In this document: one piece after another, positions 63,704 to 64,000 of the stretch
Layout of the letters: each line of letters starts with the position of its first letter
How positions within the stretch are numbered: the first letter of the stretch is position 1
Source: Mycolicibacterium sediminis
GTDB taxonomy: Bacteria > Actinomycetota > Actinomycetes > Mycobacteriales > Mycobacteriaceae
DNA: 64,000 bases
Assembly: GCF_010731735.1 (NCBI RefSeq)
Contig: NZ_AP022588.1
Coordinates: 1,612,001-1,676,000, forward strand
Direction of reading: 5' to 3'
The notes under the pieces: generated by a model
What the model was told of the DNA's origin: nothing
Databases searched by the model: none
What the model saw: only the letters and a program-made list of their open reading frames with translations
Made by a program: the position numbers and the translations under genes

Positions 63704-63721
63704 AGTTACCCACCAGTAACT
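63704..63721. promoter_or_regulatory. TTAC-N6-GTAA palindrome, fadE5 promoter
   Basis: AGTTAC-CCACCA-GTAACT with 6-bp arms, 47 bp upstream of the fadE5 start. The core has the same layout as the site at 56344-56357. A second half-like element (CGGTAACC) lies nearby at 63739-63746. Confidence 0.6.
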
Positions 63722-63904
63722 GCCTACGACTATACCGCTCGGTAACCTCCGCGCAAAGCGATGGCGAGCAAATTTTCGTCAGCTAAGTAACCGGGTGGTC
63801 GGCGACGACTGCCCAAACGGTTGGTTGGTAGCCGTGAACTGGGCTTTTGGGGAGATGTGATGTCTGCCACGAGTGCCACCAGCACGCCTACTAGGGTGTG
63901 CCGG

Positions 63905-64000
63905 ATGAGGCGTGTAGCGGTGTGGGGGACGGGCAACATGGGCGCCACGGCCATCAGGTCGGCGACGGCGTTCCCGGGTCTCCGACTGACCGGCGTCATC
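63905..64000 (+). CDS. DapB-like NAD(P)-binding protein, N-terminus only (partial)
   Basis: The first 32 codons of a gene cut by the right edge. The product starts MRRVAVWGTGNMGATAIR, a beta strand with a dinucleotide-binding GxGxxG-type loop, followed by a helix and the second strand (LRLTGVI). This resembles dihydrodipicolinate-reductase-like oxidoreductases of unknown substrate that are common in mycobacteria. ATG 63905 is used; GTG 63896 is an in-frame alternative. It is divergent from fadE5 across a 248-bp control region. Confidence 0.65.
   Translation, partial: MRRVAVWGTGNMGATAIRSATAFPGLRLTGVI

Overview
The window looks like chromosomal DNA of a mycobacterium, most likely a fast-growing environmental one. 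It is high-GC and densely coded, with many GTG and TTG starts and mycobacterial marker genes: an aftD-type arabinosyltransferase, a lipoprotein NagZ (lpqI), fabG4/htdX, fadA2, fadE5, DUF3068 and DUF2613 proteins, and an Rv1733c-type membrane protein. From about 28.6 kb to 63.7 kb the order follows, from memory, the M. tuberculosis Rv0223c-Rv0244c block with insertions and losses. No alignment or database search was run; family names rest on recognised motifs, lengths and order.

Region 1 (1-16.2 kb) is accessory and catabolic. A GntR/FCD regulator sits between two operons. The leftward operon has an aminobutyraldehyde-type ALDH, a RedY/HapK-like small protein, a PYROXD2/CrtI-like FAD oxidoreductase and an APC permease. 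The rightward operon has an APH-fold small-molecule kinase, a class III PLP enzyme resembling ethanolamine-phosphate/phosphohydroxylysine phospho-lyases, a YdiJ-like FAD/Fe-S 2-hydroxyacid dehydrogenase, a semialdehyde dehydrogenase, a P-loop kinase and a HAD hydrolase. The first five rightward genes are joined by 4-nt stop/start overlaps. A 13-bp motif (TGTTGAACAGTTG or a close variant) lies in front of the ALDH, the regulator and the kinase, which argues for one regulon. I infer a pathway for a hydroxylated amine, with 5-hydroxylysine and amino alcohols as the leading candidates. It is the strongest candidate here for an undescribed system.

Region 2 (16.2-28.5 kb) holds a two-domain FadE, an AraC-DinB regulator with a DHFR-like partner, an SDR, and a LacI regulator divergent from an asparaginase plus a PgdA/imidase-like deacetylase with a paired operator between them. 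It also holds three small proteins (two of them outside standard ORF length limits) and a tandem duplication of FadE5-like acyl-CoA dehydrogenases.

Region 3 (28.5-44.7 kb) is the conserved envelope block: ALDH, methyltransferase, GT4 glycosyltransferase, multi-pass membrane protein, DUF3068 protein, acyltransferase, PTE-like lactonase, AftD, DUF2613 protein and LpqI. An SDR and an XRE regulator are inserted.

Region 4 (44.7-53.3 kb) is a second amine-type island. A leftward five-gene operon contains a glutamine-synthetase-like ligase, an APC permease, a class III aminotransferase, a FluG-type amidohydrolase and an Orn/Lys/Arg-type decarboxylase. It is divergent from a class II glutamine amidotransferase and an RpiR regulator. 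The ligase and amidohydrolase look like a split version of the eukaryotic FluG/NodGS fusion, suggesting gamma-glutamylation of an amine.

Region 5 (53.3-64 kb) is the lipid block: TetR, htdX-fabG4, fadA2 and fadE5, interrupted by an alpha/beta hydrolase, a TDT/SLAC1 transporter, an F420-type LLM oxidoreductase and a GNAT protein. A TTAC-N6-GTAA palindrome is shared by the fabG4/fadA2 and fadE5 promoters. Several structured hairpins lie between genes. No rRNA, tRNA, CRISPR array, insertion sequence or phage gene was seen.
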